64,000 nucleotides of DNA, from positions 148,779 to 212,778 of the forward strand of contig JAFRXI010000048.1 in NCBI GenBank assembly GCA_017437755.1. The letters are read 5' to 3'. Shown here one piece after another: positions 9,004-17,417 of this stretch (within the stretch, counting starts at the first letter, position 1; the number at the start of each line of letters is the position of its first letter). A model generated the notes under the pieces. It worked only from the letters and a program-made list of their open reading frames with translations. It was not told the DNA's origin and made no database searches. The DNA is from Bacteroidales bacterium. GTDB taxonomy: Bacteria; Bacteroidota; Bacteroidia; Bacteroidales; UBA932. A program made the position numbers and the translations under genes.

Positions 9004-9036
9004 GGCGGGATTCCCGGCCCGACCGGGAATTCCGCC
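9004..9036. repeat. Strong hairpin, 14-bp stem
   Basis: The arm GGCGGGATTCCCGG (9004-9017) pairs at 13 of 14 positions with CCGGGAATTCCGCC (9023-9036) around a 5-nt loop. There is no T-tract on either side, so it is not a standard intrinsic terminator. A smaller hairpin GCGGAGG/CCTCCGC lies at 8980-8996. Confidence 0.65.
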
Positions 9037-9084
9037 AAGAGCCGAGGACCAGCGACCGGAGCCTTTGACCTCCGCCGTAGCCGC

Positions 9085-9110
9085 AAAAAGCCCTCCGGCC
9101 GGCGCCGGAG
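9085..9110 (-). terminator. Candidate intrinsic terminator for the VWA gene
   Basis: On the minus strand, the stem CTCCGGC/GCCGGAG (9104-9110 with 9093-9099, 4-nt loop) is followed by GGGC and a five-T run (9085-9089). It lies about 105 nt past the VWA stop, with the 20-bp repeat array between them in the 3' untranslated region. Confidence 0.5.
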
Positions 9111-9113
9111 AGA

Positions 9114-9199
9114 TTAACGGAGCTGGCCGGGACCGGAGGTTAACGGAGGTGACCAGACGTTAACGGAGGCGACCGGGGATTAACGGAGGTAACCGGAAC
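9114..9199. repeat. 20-bp tandem array, TTAACGGAGG type, four copies
   Basis: Copies start at 9114, 9140, 9160 and 9180. The last three are exactly 20 bp apart with the pattern TTAACGGAGG(T/C)(G/A)ACC(A/G)G; the first is diverged and 26 bp long. The array sits between the stop codon of the VWA gene (9215) and its candidate terminator. Confidence 0.8.
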
Positions 9200-9214
9200 A
9201 GTGCCGGCCCAGGG

Positions 9215-10462
9215 CTACTCCGTGTACTTGTTTATCAGGCGGATGATGAGGCTGTTGAGCAGTTCCACCTGATACTCACCCACGGTGGCGGCGATGTGAT
9301 CATTGCCGATTCCGCTGTCGTTGGTGATGAAAACGTAAGTGCCACCCGTCGACACCGCAAAGAAGCGGAGCATGAACTCGGTGTTCTTGTCAACGCCGCT
9401 GGCCGCGATGGGGATTATCTTGATGCCTTTTTCCGCATACAGTTTCACGGACTTCTGGAGACTTGCAATCACGCCCTCCTGGTCCTGGTGGGCCGGCGCA
9501 TCCAGCAGCAGGAAAGCCAGCTTGGTACGGGCATTCCTGTCCCACGACAGGCTCTGCATCCCCACTTCCAGGGCAGTGTGCACCGCTTCAGGGTAGTCTC
9601 CGCCTCCGTCGGCCTTCTGCTGGGAGATGAAATTGGTGGTTGTGGTGAAATCAAAGGAGAAATCAGAGAAACGGGTCACGTATTCGTCACCCTTGTCGCG
9701 GTAGAACAGGGCCGCCGTCCGGAATGAAGTAGTGACGTTCTCGTTCCTGGTCTTATTGAGGATATCCAGGAGGTCGTCCTTGAGGAAATCGATTTCGTCG
9801 GCCATTGACCCTGTTGCATCCACGATGAAGGCTATGTCGGCGTTGCGCTTCACCTCGGGGACCTTGGTGAGCACCACCTCGTTATAAACAGCACCCTGCG
9901 AAATGTCCCAGCCCGAGACCTTAGGGGCGTCGCTCCGGAGCACACCGTCCACCTTGAGCTGAAGCGCCCCGGGGTTCTCCTCCTTCTGGAAAAGCCCCGC
10001 CCAGCATTCAGCCCTGCCAAGGTTGTCGGAAACCGTGGACCAGATTTCTGCGCCCCTCCTTTCCAGGGACACGACGGCTCCAGGAACCGGATTTCCCTTG
10101 GAATCCACCACCTTCACCGCAACGCGGTTGTTGGTATAGAAATGCCAGTAATCGGCTTTCCCGGAATAATCCTCCTGCTGCGGTTCCTGACCCTTGCCGG
10201 ATACCGGAAGCATTAGACTGCTCCAGAAATCCCAGTTGTCAAGGTCGTTCCATTCGCCGGCGGTAACCCTTCCGGCCTGGGAATTGCCGTTCTGGCCACC
10301 GCCTTCGGAACCGGATCCGCCATCAGAAACCGCACTTTCATAAGCGTCGGGAGCATCGACCCTCCCTGCGATATCGCCATACACTCCGTCATAGCCCCTG
10401 CTGCAAGAAACCGCGGCGAGAAAGGGGAGCACCCCCAAAACAAATCCATATATCCTTTTCAT
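9215..10462 (-). CDS. VWA-domain lipoprotein with carboxypeptidase-regulatory-like domain
   Basis: A 415-residue predicted lipoprotein (lipobox AAVSC at residues 16-20 of the chosen start). After a low-complexity Gly/Ser linker (about 45-65) comes a beta-sandwich like carboxypeptidase regulatory domains (about 112-200, with VVDSKGNPVPGAVVSLERRG), then a von Willebrand A domain (about 205-412) whose metal site reads FIVDATGSMADE, that is D-x-T-G-S instead of D-x-S-x-S. VWA domains bind protein or ligand through a divalent metal. I prefer ATG 10462 (MKRIYGF) over an in-frame ATG three codons earlier (10471) because the signal peptide then starts with Lys-Arg. It is separated from the PUL operon by 87 nt, so membership in that operon is uncertain. 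Partner unknown. Confidence 0.88.
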   Translation of the reverse strand: MKRIYGFVLGVLPFLAAVSCSRGYDGVYGDIAGRVDAPDAYESAVSDGGSGSEGGGQNGNSQAGRVTAGEWNDLDNWDFWSSLMLPVSGKGQEPQQEDYSGKADYWHFYTNNRVAVKVVDSKGNPVPGAVVSLERRGAEIWSTVSDNLGRAECWAGLFQKEENPGALQLKVDGVLRSDAPKVSGWDISQGAVYNEVVLTKVPEVKRNADIAFIVDATGSMADEIDFLKDDLLDILNKTRNENVTTSFRTAALFYRDKGDEYVTRFSDFSFDFTTTTNFISQQKADGGGDYPEAVHTALEVGMQSLSWDRNARTKLAFLLLDAPAHQDQEGVIASLQKSVKLYAEKGIKIIPIAASGVDKNTEFMLRFFAVSTGGTYVFITNDSGIGNDHIAATVGEYQVELLNSLIIRLINKYTE

Positions 10463-10549
10463 GTCAATCAAGGCCGCATTTTATCCGACGGCCATAATCA
10501 TAATCCAAAGAAGCGGATTTCTTGCACGGAAAAAAACGGAAGAATACGT

Positions 10550-11950
10550 TTATGGTTTCAGATAAGGCTTCACCTTTTCCCATTCATCCTTCATCTCATA
10601 AGGAAGCTCCCATGCGTTACCCTTGGAATCCCCGATGTACATCTTGCAGATTGACAGCTTGTTGGGGACGCCGTCAGACCACAGGCACACGAAGGGGTCG
10701 CGCCCGTCCATGACCCGGCGCACATAGCCGTGGTTGCGGGGACTGTCCTTGGTATAGTCGTATTCCTTCTTCCAATGCCTGCCGCCGTCACGGGACACCC
10801 ATGAGGCCACCTCTCCGCCTGCATACCAGCGGAAAGCCCCGTCCCCGGTTGGAGCAATCACACGCCAGAGGCCGTCTTCAACCCAGATCGACCCGGTATC
10901 ATAGTTGTGAGTGGACCTGGTGATGAAATGGAATTCCCACTTCTTCCCCGTCCAGTGCGCCACATGCCACTCCCTGAGCCCCTGCCGGGGACCCGGATTG
11001 AATCCGCGCCCGGTCACGTAAAGTATCACGGGACGGCCCTTGGCATCGAAATTCACATCCTTGATATAGACGTTCAGCCCCTCCGATTCCGCGTCCAGGA
11101 TAAGCGAGGGATGGCTCCGGGTGGTCACCGGAAGCTCCACCGGCGTGCCGTCGACAAGTGTCCACGTCTGTCCGAAATCGGCCGTCTGGAGATAGTAGAT
11201 ATTGGTACGGGTATCCACGTTGCCGTTCAGGTGCCTGTTGAAGGCCGTGGCCAGAAGGCCGTCCCCGCGCTGCCCGATAATCTGATAGTGACCGGAATTC
11301 TTGTCGCCCGGCATCTTGATGGAGGCAATCTGCTTATGGGGAGTCCAGTTTACACCGTCCGGACTGGTCTGGTAGAACAGCTGACGCACGCCGTCGTACC
11401 TGGTGAAGAACAGGAAATGTCCCTTCCCGGGCACATATCTCGGCTGGGGATAAGCCATGACCGACTCGCCCTTAAACTCAAACCTTTCGATGCTGTAAGG
11501 CTCGGTACTGCGATAACGCCGGCCCATCCGCTTATTGCTGCGCCCTGATACGTATACCCATACATAGCCCTCCGCGTCCAGGAGGATGGCCGGGTTGTCG
11601 TGCGGATCGCTTACTCCACGCTTGTCGTAGACAACCGTGGGCTTGCATACCATTCCGGTCTTATGGTCATAGCAACCGGCCATGCAAAGGAGGTGCGTTT
11701 CATCTTCCGAGGTAGTTCCGCCATACACGAAAAAGGTCCTGTCGACCTCCGGCGCATAGATGGCCAGGGGCGAATGCTTGGCCGTGTATGTGGCGAACCC
11801 GCCGGAATACTTGACGCCGTACTCGGTGGATTTGCCCAGCTCGAACCAGATGGAGCGGTAACCGTCCACCTTGGCGTTGTCCATCACTTCCTGCGAAAAG
11901 GCGCTCCATGCACACAGGAGGCCCATTATTATCAGTCCAGTCCTTTTCAT
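10550..11950 (-). CDS. BNR_4-type seven-bladed beta-propeller protein, putative lyase or glycosidase
   Basis: A 466-residue exported protein (signal peptide ending AFSQ) made almost wholly of a BNR_4 beta-propeller. The family hallmark DPHDNPAILLDAEGYVWVYV is present, as are SGRSNKR, FTRYDGVRQLFY, and AFNRHLNGNVDTRTNIYY. The propeller superfamily includes polysaccharide lyases PL24, PL25 and PL27 and glycoside hydrolase GH145, several of which act on Rha-GlcA or ulvan linkages, so an enzyme acting at a uronate-rhamnose bond is likely; the exact family cannot be set by eye. The ATG at 11950 overlaps the stop of the previous gene (ATGA), which fixes the start. It is the last gene of the ten-gene operon. 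A paralogue with an N-terminal extension lies at 28498-30489. Confidence 0.85.
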   Translation of the reverse strand: MKRTGLIIMGLLCAWSAFSQEVMDNAKVDGYRSIWFELGKSTEYGVKYSGGFATYTAKHSPLAIYAPEVDRTFFVYGGTTSEDETHLLCMAGCYDHKTGMVCKPTVVYDKRGVSDPHDNPAILLDAEGYVWVYVSGRSNKRMGRRYRSTEPYSIERFEFKGESVMAYPQPRYVPGKGHFLFFTRYDGVRQLFYQTSPDGVNWTPHKQIASIKMPGDKNSGHYQIIGQRGDGLLATAFNRHLNGNVDTRTNIYYLQTADFGQTWTLVDGTPVELPVTTRSHPSLILDAESEGLNVYIKDVNFDAKGRPVILYVTGRGFNPGPRQGLREWHVAHWTGKKWEFHFITRSTHNYDTGSIWVEDGLWRVIAPTGDGAFRWYAGGEVASWVSRDGGRHWKKEYDYTKDSPRNHGYVRRVMDGRDPFVCLWSDGVPNKLSICKMYIGDSKGNAWELPYEMKDEWEKVKPYLKP

Positions 11951-12903
11951 CTGTAATGCTCCTGATTCTCGTCCTGCCATTCATTGACCCCGTCGCGGAT
12001 ACGGTTGCGGAAACACAGCGTATCGCGGACGTTCATCCTGCCGCCGGATCCGTAAGGCGTATCGTATTCCAGGTACAATTCCCTGTCCTGCAGAAGTTTG
12101 GCCCCGTTGAAACGGCCGCTTCCGGTGATGGAACCGTTCATTGAGGAAACCGTGATGTCGTTGCCGCTGAAGGAAAGCCTCATGCCGCCTGCCACACCCG
12201 TCATCTTGGAGCAGGTCAGGGTGGAAGCATCCTCGGTGACAAGGAGATAGACGCTGTCGTCGGCAAGGGTTCCCACAACCCTGTTCTTCTGGACCTGCTT
12301 GCCCGACTCGTCAAAGACGGTGAGCGTTCCGTGATGAGTCCAATTACCAAAGAACTGATTCTCGCAACGAACGGCAATCACTTCAAAATCAAGCCCCTCC
12401 ACTACTTCGTCAGCATCGGCGGAAACAATCTTCACGCCAATTGCATACCCGGGCTTGTAGGCGTTGGGGTCGGCAAAGAGGGCATCGGTAGCCCTGACGG
12501 TCACAGTCCCCGTATGACGCCCGGCAGGGATCTTGAGCCCCTCCATGCCCGTTACGGTAAAGTCTCCGGGAGGGAGCGGTTCCAGCGAAGAGACACCGGC
12601 ACTGCGGAACGCAGCGGCCACATAATCGCCGGAAACCCCGTCGGAACCCATCATTCCCCGATAGGCGTCTCCGTTTACAAGACTGTTGTCGATTGACAGC
12701 TTCACGGCCCTGTCGCGGCCGTTCTGCATCACGCCGCCCAGCGCCACCGTCACGTCAAAGGAAGCGCCTTCCCCTATCACAAAGGTCCGCAGGTCATACT
12801 GGTAGGCAAAGAAGACCCCGTCACTGTCGTAATCCCTGACATAATCCTGGTAGCAACCGCTGAGCGCGATTGCACCTATAAGCAATATACTGAACTTTTT
12901 CAT
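11947..12903 (-). CDS. DUF1735-type (BT_3987-like) surface lipoprotein
   Basis: A 318-residue lipoprotein (lipobox ALSGC) next to a SusD gene. The N-terminal half matches the DUF1735/BT_3987 beta-sandwich (FFAYQYDLRTFVIGEG, then VTVALGGVMQNGRDRAV), and the C-terminal half (about 180-318, with FGNWTHHGTLTVFDESG) looks like the DUF4361 or lipocalin-like domain that follows it. Proteins of this layout sit at the surface-glycan-binding position of PULs, so a role in glycan capture beside SusD is likely. ATG 12903 is chosen: it follows the SusD stop by 5 nt, has GGAG in good position, and begins MKKFSILL. Its stop overlaps the next ATG by 4 nt. Confidence 0.8.
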   Translation of the reverse strand: MKKFSILLIGAIALSGCYQDYVRDYDSDGVFFAYQYDLRTFVIGEGASFDVTVALGGVMQNGRDRAVKLSIDNSLVNGDAYRGMMGSDGVSGDYVAAAFRSAGVSSLEPLPPGDFTVTGMEGLKIPAGRHTGTVTVRATDALFADPNAYKPGYAIGVKIVSADADEVVEGLDFEVIAVRCENQFFGNWTHHGTLTVFDESGKQVQKNRVVGTLADDSVYLLVTEDASTLTCSKMTGVAGGMRLSFSGNDITVSSMNGSITGSGRFNGAKLLQDRELYLEYDTPYGSGGRMNVRDTLCFRNRIRDGVNEWQDENQEHYR

Positions 12904-12908
12904 ACCCG

Positions 12909-14708
12909 TTATCTCCATGTTTCCCATCCTTCATTCTGTTCCAGCAGGGGCGCCTTCCGCATCTCGGTATAGGGAAGGGGCATCCAGAGCGACGGATACT
13001 GTCTCTTCTCGAGTTCCTCCACCGAATAGGTCCTGTTTTCGCCATCCTGTTCTATCCGGATCCTGTGGATGGGAATATTTATCTCGGAAACATCTGTGGC
13101 CCAGCGCCGTACGTTATGGAAGCGATGTCCCTCGAAGCAGGTCTCGATCCGCCACTCGTTCTTCACCAGGGCATCGAAAGCGAGGAATCCCTGCGCCGCG
13201 CATTCATCCAGGTACGGGTCGCCCGACGCTCCTATTCCCTTTACGCCGCCCTCGGTGGGACGCCTGCGGATATAGGAGAGCGCATCCTTTGCCGAAAGGC
13301 CGTAGGTCTCACTGTCCAGCGGCCCCACCACGTTGTTGGCGGCTTCCGCAAAGGCAAGCAGCATGTGCGTCCAGCGAAGGAAGAAGATGCAGTGCTGCGC
13401 CGTCTCCACGGAATTGTCGGCCTTATTCCACCCTGTATACACGAACTTACGGATATAATATCCTGTTGGTGAAGTATTTACAAGTCCGGGCGCATCGGCG
13501 CCACCCTCTGCCGAGTTAAATGTATACATGATATCGGACGAGTTGGTGTTGCGGACCACCCGGGCCCCGTCATAGAAGATGTCTTCATAGAAGCGCGGAT
13601 CACGGCCGATATAAGGCCTGGCCGGATCATAACCGCCCTCGGGACGGTCGATGGGATAGCCGTTGGCCATCGGGAAGGCGTCCACCAGCTCCTGGGTGGG
13701 ACCGTAGTTGGCATTGCCGTTGAAACCCTGAGGGTAGAAAGCGGTCTCATAGGTGGAGTTGGACGATATCTGCGAGATGTAATAAGCCTCCTGGGCGTTG
13801 GGATTCAGCCACATGAAGGATTTGGCGGGGTCGAATCCGTCCGTCACGACTCCTTCCACATCAAGCTTGTAATCAATGGCTTCCTTGGCTGCAAGCGCCG
13901 CCTTGTGCCACCGGCTGACATCGCCGGAAGTATTGTAGGCGGGCGAGGCCCAGGTCAGAAGGGCCAGCGCCTTGAGCGCCATCGCCGAGGCCCCGTCCAT
14001 CCTGCGGTACCGCACCGCTCCAAGGACTGGGATCATCTCCTCTTCCTTGAGGAAGTCACGGTTTCCCAGCGGCAGGTAGCGGATTGCCGAATCGCAGTCG
14101 GCGACCACCCGGGCTATGCAGTCCTCGAAGGGAGCGCGCTCGATGGTGCGCATGTCGGCCGAAGAGGGATCCATGGGCTCCGTCAGCAGCGGGACGCCCA
14201 GAAGGGCCCCTGAAACCGCACCGCGGCCGCCGAACCATTTCAGCAGGTCGTACAGATACCAGGCGCGGAGAGCGTAGGCATCGCCCTGCAGGGCCCGCTG
14301 GAGATTACGGTTGGCCGTTTTATCAACCATATACCTGGTATTGAGCCCCAGGTCGTCCTTGAGGAAGAGATTGCAGTAGTAAATCCCCATGTAATCGCGC
14401 TTGTATGCCGATGAGAAGGGGTTTTCCGAGGGCAGGCTGACGCCGGTAGCCATCTTGTATCCGTCAGTATTGCGGTTCCGCCAGGTCATGTTGTCCGACA
14501 GGCCGTCCCCGCCTATATAATCCATGGACAGATAGGTGGACGGGCGGAGCGAATAAGCCTTCTCCACATATCCCCGCACCAGCGAAGGATAATCCTCATA
14601 ATTCTCTTCATTGTAGCTGCCGTTAGGAAGCGGCTCCAGGAATTTTGCGCACGCCGCCACCACAATCATGGCCGGCAGCAAAGTAATAATATGCTTGTCC
14701 ATACGCAT
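12909..14708 (-). CDS. SusD/RagB-like lipoprotein (partner of the short SusC)
   Basis: A 599-residue surface lipoprotein that caps a SusC channel and binds glycan. The lipobox is VVAAC; the SusD-like N-terminal part has tetratricopeptide-type helices (ALQGDAYALRAWYLYDLLKWFGG, about residue 130), ALKALALLTWASPAYN is the helix that opens the RagB/SusD domain, and the C-terminal part has NEWRIETCFEGHRFHNVRRW and YPSLWMPLPYTE, all SusD hallmarks. The ATG overlaps the TGA of the short SusC by one base (TGATG), so the two are translationally coupled. The pair is the second SusCD module of this operon. Confidence 0.95.
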   Translation of the reverse strand: MRMDKHIITLLPAMIVVAACAKFLEPLPNGSYNEENYEDYPSLVRGYVEKAYSLRPSTYLSMDYIGGDGLSDNMTWRNRNTDGYKMATGVSLPSENPFSSAYKRDYMGIYYCNLFLKDDLGLNTRYMVDKTANRNLQRALQGDAYALRAWYLYDLLKWFGGRGAVSGALLGVPLLTEPMDPSSADMRTIERAPFEDCIARVVADCDSAIRYLPLGNRDFLKEEEMIPVLGAVRYRRMDGASAMALKALALLTWASPAYNTSGDVSRWHKAALAAKEAIDYKLDVEGVVTDGFDPAKSFMWLNPNAQEAYYISQISSNSTYETAFYPQGFNGNANYGPTQELVDAFPMANGYPIDRPEGGYDPARPYIGRDPRFYEDIFYDGARVVRNTNSSDIMYTFNSAEGGADAPGLVNTSPTGYYIRKFVYTGWNKADNSVETAQHCIFFLRWTHMLLAFAEAANNVVGPLDSETYGLSAKDALSYIRRRPTEGGVKGIGASGDPYLDECAAQGFLAFDALVKNEWRIETCFEGHRFHNVRRWATDVSEINIPIHRIRIEQDGENRTYSVEELEKRQYPSLWMPLPYTEMRKAPLLEQNEGWETWR

Positions 14709-17416
14709 CAGAATGAGAATTTAACCCCGGCCAGGAAGGTCCGGAAGAAGGGATAATTGCTTACGCCGGCATCGATGTCCTCCGGATCCACGTACGGGAT
14801 GGAGGTCAGGGTCAGCAGGTCGCCTCCCGTCAGCGAGAACCGGATTGCGCCCAGCCACGACACCTTGGGATGGATGGTATACGAGAGTGACAGGGTCCTG
14901 AGTTTGAAGAATCCGCCCTTGCGGAGCCAGAAGTCGGAAAGGAGGAAATTCGTCTGCGACTTGTCGTAGGCCAGACGGGGATAGGCTCCGCCGAGATTGT
15001 CCACCACGAAGGCGGAATAGTTGCTGTCGCCCCATCCGTTCCAGAAATACCCGCTGTTCAGCGCCCGGTCATAGAACGCCCTTCCAGAACCCGCGACATA
15101 CAGTTCCAGGCCCTTCCAGGCAAAACTCAGATCCAGGGTGTAACGCAGTCTGGGACAGGAGTTTCCGATTATCTTACGATCATTGTCATTGATCACGCCG
15201 TCGTTGTTGAGGTCCTGGTACACAAGGTCTCCGGCCTCGTCCTTCCCGGTGCATACATAGCCCCTGATCGCATCGGTATCGCTGCCGGTGAGCCTCTGCC
15301 AGTCGTACACCCAGTTGTCGTCCACCACGCGGGTGTCGGTACGCTTCCATGTGGCTGCACCCAGGCCGGCCTCGAAGGAGAAATCGCCCCAGGCATGTCC
15401 GTAGCGGAGATTGAATTCGGCGCCCCTGGTCCGGATAGCCTCATAATTCTCATAGAGGGCGGTTCCGTCCCAGCCATATACCAGGCTGTATTCGCTCATG
15501 GTATTGGCCAGCAGTCCGGTCTGGTCCACCAGGAAGAATTTGGCTCCTGCCGAAAGCCCCCAGGCCAGGCCGGCCTTGATTCCGAGGTCGAATTCGGTAT
15601 ATTTGGGCCAGGTAAGCTCCGGATTGGCCAGGCGTTCCACCGTGGTGTAGTTCACCGTCTGCTTGTCCACGCCAAACCACTGGTAGGCGGTTGCGGGGCC
15701 ATAGGTCGCCGTATTGCTGAGGTCATAGCTGGCCTGGTAGCGGTAGTTGGACGAGAAGATGTCCGACGCCCCTATCTGGCCGGCCTGCGCATAGAGTTTA
15801 AGCTCGCTGACCGCCCTGGCGCCCTTCATAAACGGCTCTGCAGCAATGTTCCAAGTAACGGCTCCGGTGGGAAACAACCCCCAACGGCGGAGCGGGGCGA
15901 ACTTGGGAGCGCCGGCTGCCTGGAGCGAGAAGGCCGCCGCATAGCGGTTCTTCCATGACCAGGAGGCACCGGCACGGCCGGAAACCAGGCGTTCGTTGAA
16001 ACTGTTTCCGGAGCGGGAACCGTCGGAAAGATACCACGACAACCCGGCTGAAACATGGTGTCCGCCGAAGGTCCGGTCGTAGGTAAGGTCTTCAGTCACG
16101 ATGAGCGACTGGACAGTGGTGGTGGAGAAGGTCTGCTTGGTAGGAGACTTCACGCCCAGGTGGGAAGAAAGGTCCTCCAGGTAGTTTGTCGAATCCCAGA
16201 AATAGGCCAGGTAATCGTTGTCCTTGCCCACGGAGGTATAGTAGAACGAGCCGAAGTTGACGGCGGTGACGCTCTTCAGTCCCTTCAGCATAAAGCCGAA
16301 ATCCAGGTCCAGATGGGCGCGGAACATGCCGCTGCGCGACTTGGCGGTATAGAAGCCGCCGTCCACCGTTTCAGCATATGGGTTGCTGGTGAAGGTCCTG
16401 GAGACGGTATAGATGGCCGAACCGGCCTTGTCGTCATCGAGGCCGCTGTCGCCGCGGCTGAGACCGAGGGCCACGGGGAAAGCCACGGCCGGAACGCTCC
16501 TCCAGGCATATAGCGTGGAGCGGTTCCCCCGGCGTATTCCCATCAGGCCCTTGAAGTCGGCTCCCGCCTCTATCCATTGGCCTATCCTGGTTGTGACGCT
16601 CATCAGCAGGTTGAACTGCGTATTGTCGCTGGCGGGGCCCACCCGGTAGAGGTCGCCCTCATTGATCCCGGTAAAGGAGAAATTGTATTTGACCTGGGAC
16701 GAGCCGCCTCCGACGCCTACTCCAAAGCGGGTCACCGGCTTGATGTCCCTGAGGATCAGGGAGCGGTAATCCACGTTCGGGGTCACCTTGTCGTACATGT
16801 CGGCACGCGCGAACCCGGCGATGTCGGCATCGGTGTAGAGCTTGCTGTATCCGGAGGCCTCGCGGGCCGCATTGTTCAGGCGGGCGTAGGTCACGCCGTC
16901 GGACCATTCCGGCATCCGGTCCACTATGCCCACACCGGACTCGGCGTAGACATCCGTCTTCATCGGGGTATTATACGTTCCCTGCCGCGTACGGATGTGG
17001 ACGGCACCCTGGGAGGCAAACGGCACCAGGCCGTTCTTGTCGTGGACGTCGGTCACGTACTCCACGGATTCGATCTGGGAAGGCTGCAGCCAGAACTGCG
17101 AGAGCGGTACGGGCACGCCGTCTACGAACACGGTCTGCCCCGTAAAGCCCTTGGATGCCGATGAGATGGCACCGCTGGAAAACAGGGGCGACCCCAGGTT
17201 GGAGGTTGAATAGGTGGTCTGGCCGTGGTGTCCGATAATGTCCAGCCCGGGAAGCAGGCCGCTGAGCCGGGCCCGGATATCCAGCCCCGAGGCCTTCTCC
17301 AGCAAGGCGGAATCCGCCCGCTCGGCCGTCGAGACGGAAAGCAGCGAATCGGCACGCTGGGCACCCAGCGGAAGGGACAATAGCAGCCCCGCTATGAATA
17401 TGATTCTCTTGTCCAT
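14708..17416 (-). CDS. Short, divergent SusC-like TonB-dependent receptor without N-terminal domain
   Basis: A 902-residue outer-membrane receptor. After the signal peptide (LLLSLPLGAQ) there is only about 30 residues before the plug domain (LSGLLPGLDIIG, then VFVDGVPV and the IESVEYV strand). The carboxypeptidase-regulatory domain and the DEVVVIGYG segment of normal SusC are missing, and the usual LKDASATAVFGARGANGV stretch is replaced by VTDVHDKNGLVPFASQGAV. The barrel is recognisable to its C terminus (terminal Phe in GVKFSF). The start at 17416 is one base past the SusD stop; the open frame extends 58 codons upstream, but that is SusD sequence in another frame. It lies between two SusD genes and is coupled to the downstream one. 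Import role inferred; how it would contact TonB is unclear. Confidence 0.88.
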   Translation of the reverse strand: MDKRIIFIAGLLLSLPLGAQRADSLLSVSTAERADSALLEKASGLDIRARLSGLLPGLDIIGHHGQTTYSTSNLGSPLFSSGAISSASKGFTGQTVFVDGVPVPLSQFWLQPSQIESVEYVTDVHDKNGLVPFASQGAVHIRTRQGTYNTPMKTDVYAESGVGIVDRMPEWSDGVTYARLNNAAREASGYSKLYTDADIAGFARADMYDKVTPNVDYRSLILRDIKPVTRFGVGVGGGSSQVKYNFSFTGINEGDLYRVGPASDNTQFNLLMSVTTRIGQWIEAGADFKGLMGIRRGNRSTLYAWRSVPAVAFPVALGLSRGDSGLDDDKAGSAIYTVSRTFTSNPYAETVDGGFYTAKSRSGMFRAHLDLDFGFMLKGLKSVTAVNFGSFYYTSVGKDNDYLAYFWDSTNYLEDLSSHLGVKSPTKQTFSTTTVQSLIVTEDLTYDRTFGGHHVSAGLSWYLSDGSRSGNSFNERLVSGRAGASWSWKNRYAAAFSLQAAGAPKFAPLRRWGLFPTGAVTWNIAAEPFMKGARAVSELKLYAQAGQIGASDIFSSNYRYQASYDLSNTATYGPATAYQWFGVDKQTVNYTTVERLANPELTWPKYTEFDLGIKAGLAWGLSAGAKFFLVDQTGLLANTMSEYSLVYGWDGTALYENYEAIRTRGAEFNLRYGHAWGDFSFEAGLGAATWKRTDTRVVDDNWVYDWQRLTGSDTDAIRGYVCTGKDEAGDLVYQDLNNDGVINDNDRKIIGNSCPRLRYTLDLSFAWKGLELYVAGSGRAFYDRALNSGYFWNGWGDSNYSAFVVDNLGGAYPRLAYDKSQTNFLLSDFWLRKGGFFKLRTLSLSYTIHPKVSWLGAIRFSLTGGDLLTLTSIPYVDPEDIDAGVSNYPFFRTFLAGVKFSF

Positions 17417-17417
17417 G

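Larger units (their letters stand above)
8547..9214. other. 668-bp gene-free region rich in short repeats and hairpins
   Basis: The region lies between pheS and the convergent VWA gene. Open frames here have no recognisable protein features, RBS or codon pattern and cross the repeats, so I call none. It holds three unrelated tandem repeat families (8638-8764, 8845-8926, 9114-9199), a GGCGAA/GCGGAG low-complexity run (about 8948-8987), and hairpins at 8980-8996, 9004-9036 and 9093-9110. Function is unknown. Confidence 0.75.

Noticed and set aside
8680-9117. 145-codon open frame in the gene-free region
   Set aside because: It crosses two repeat families, has a compositionally biased Arg/Ala/Gly translation and no domain, signal or ribosome site.
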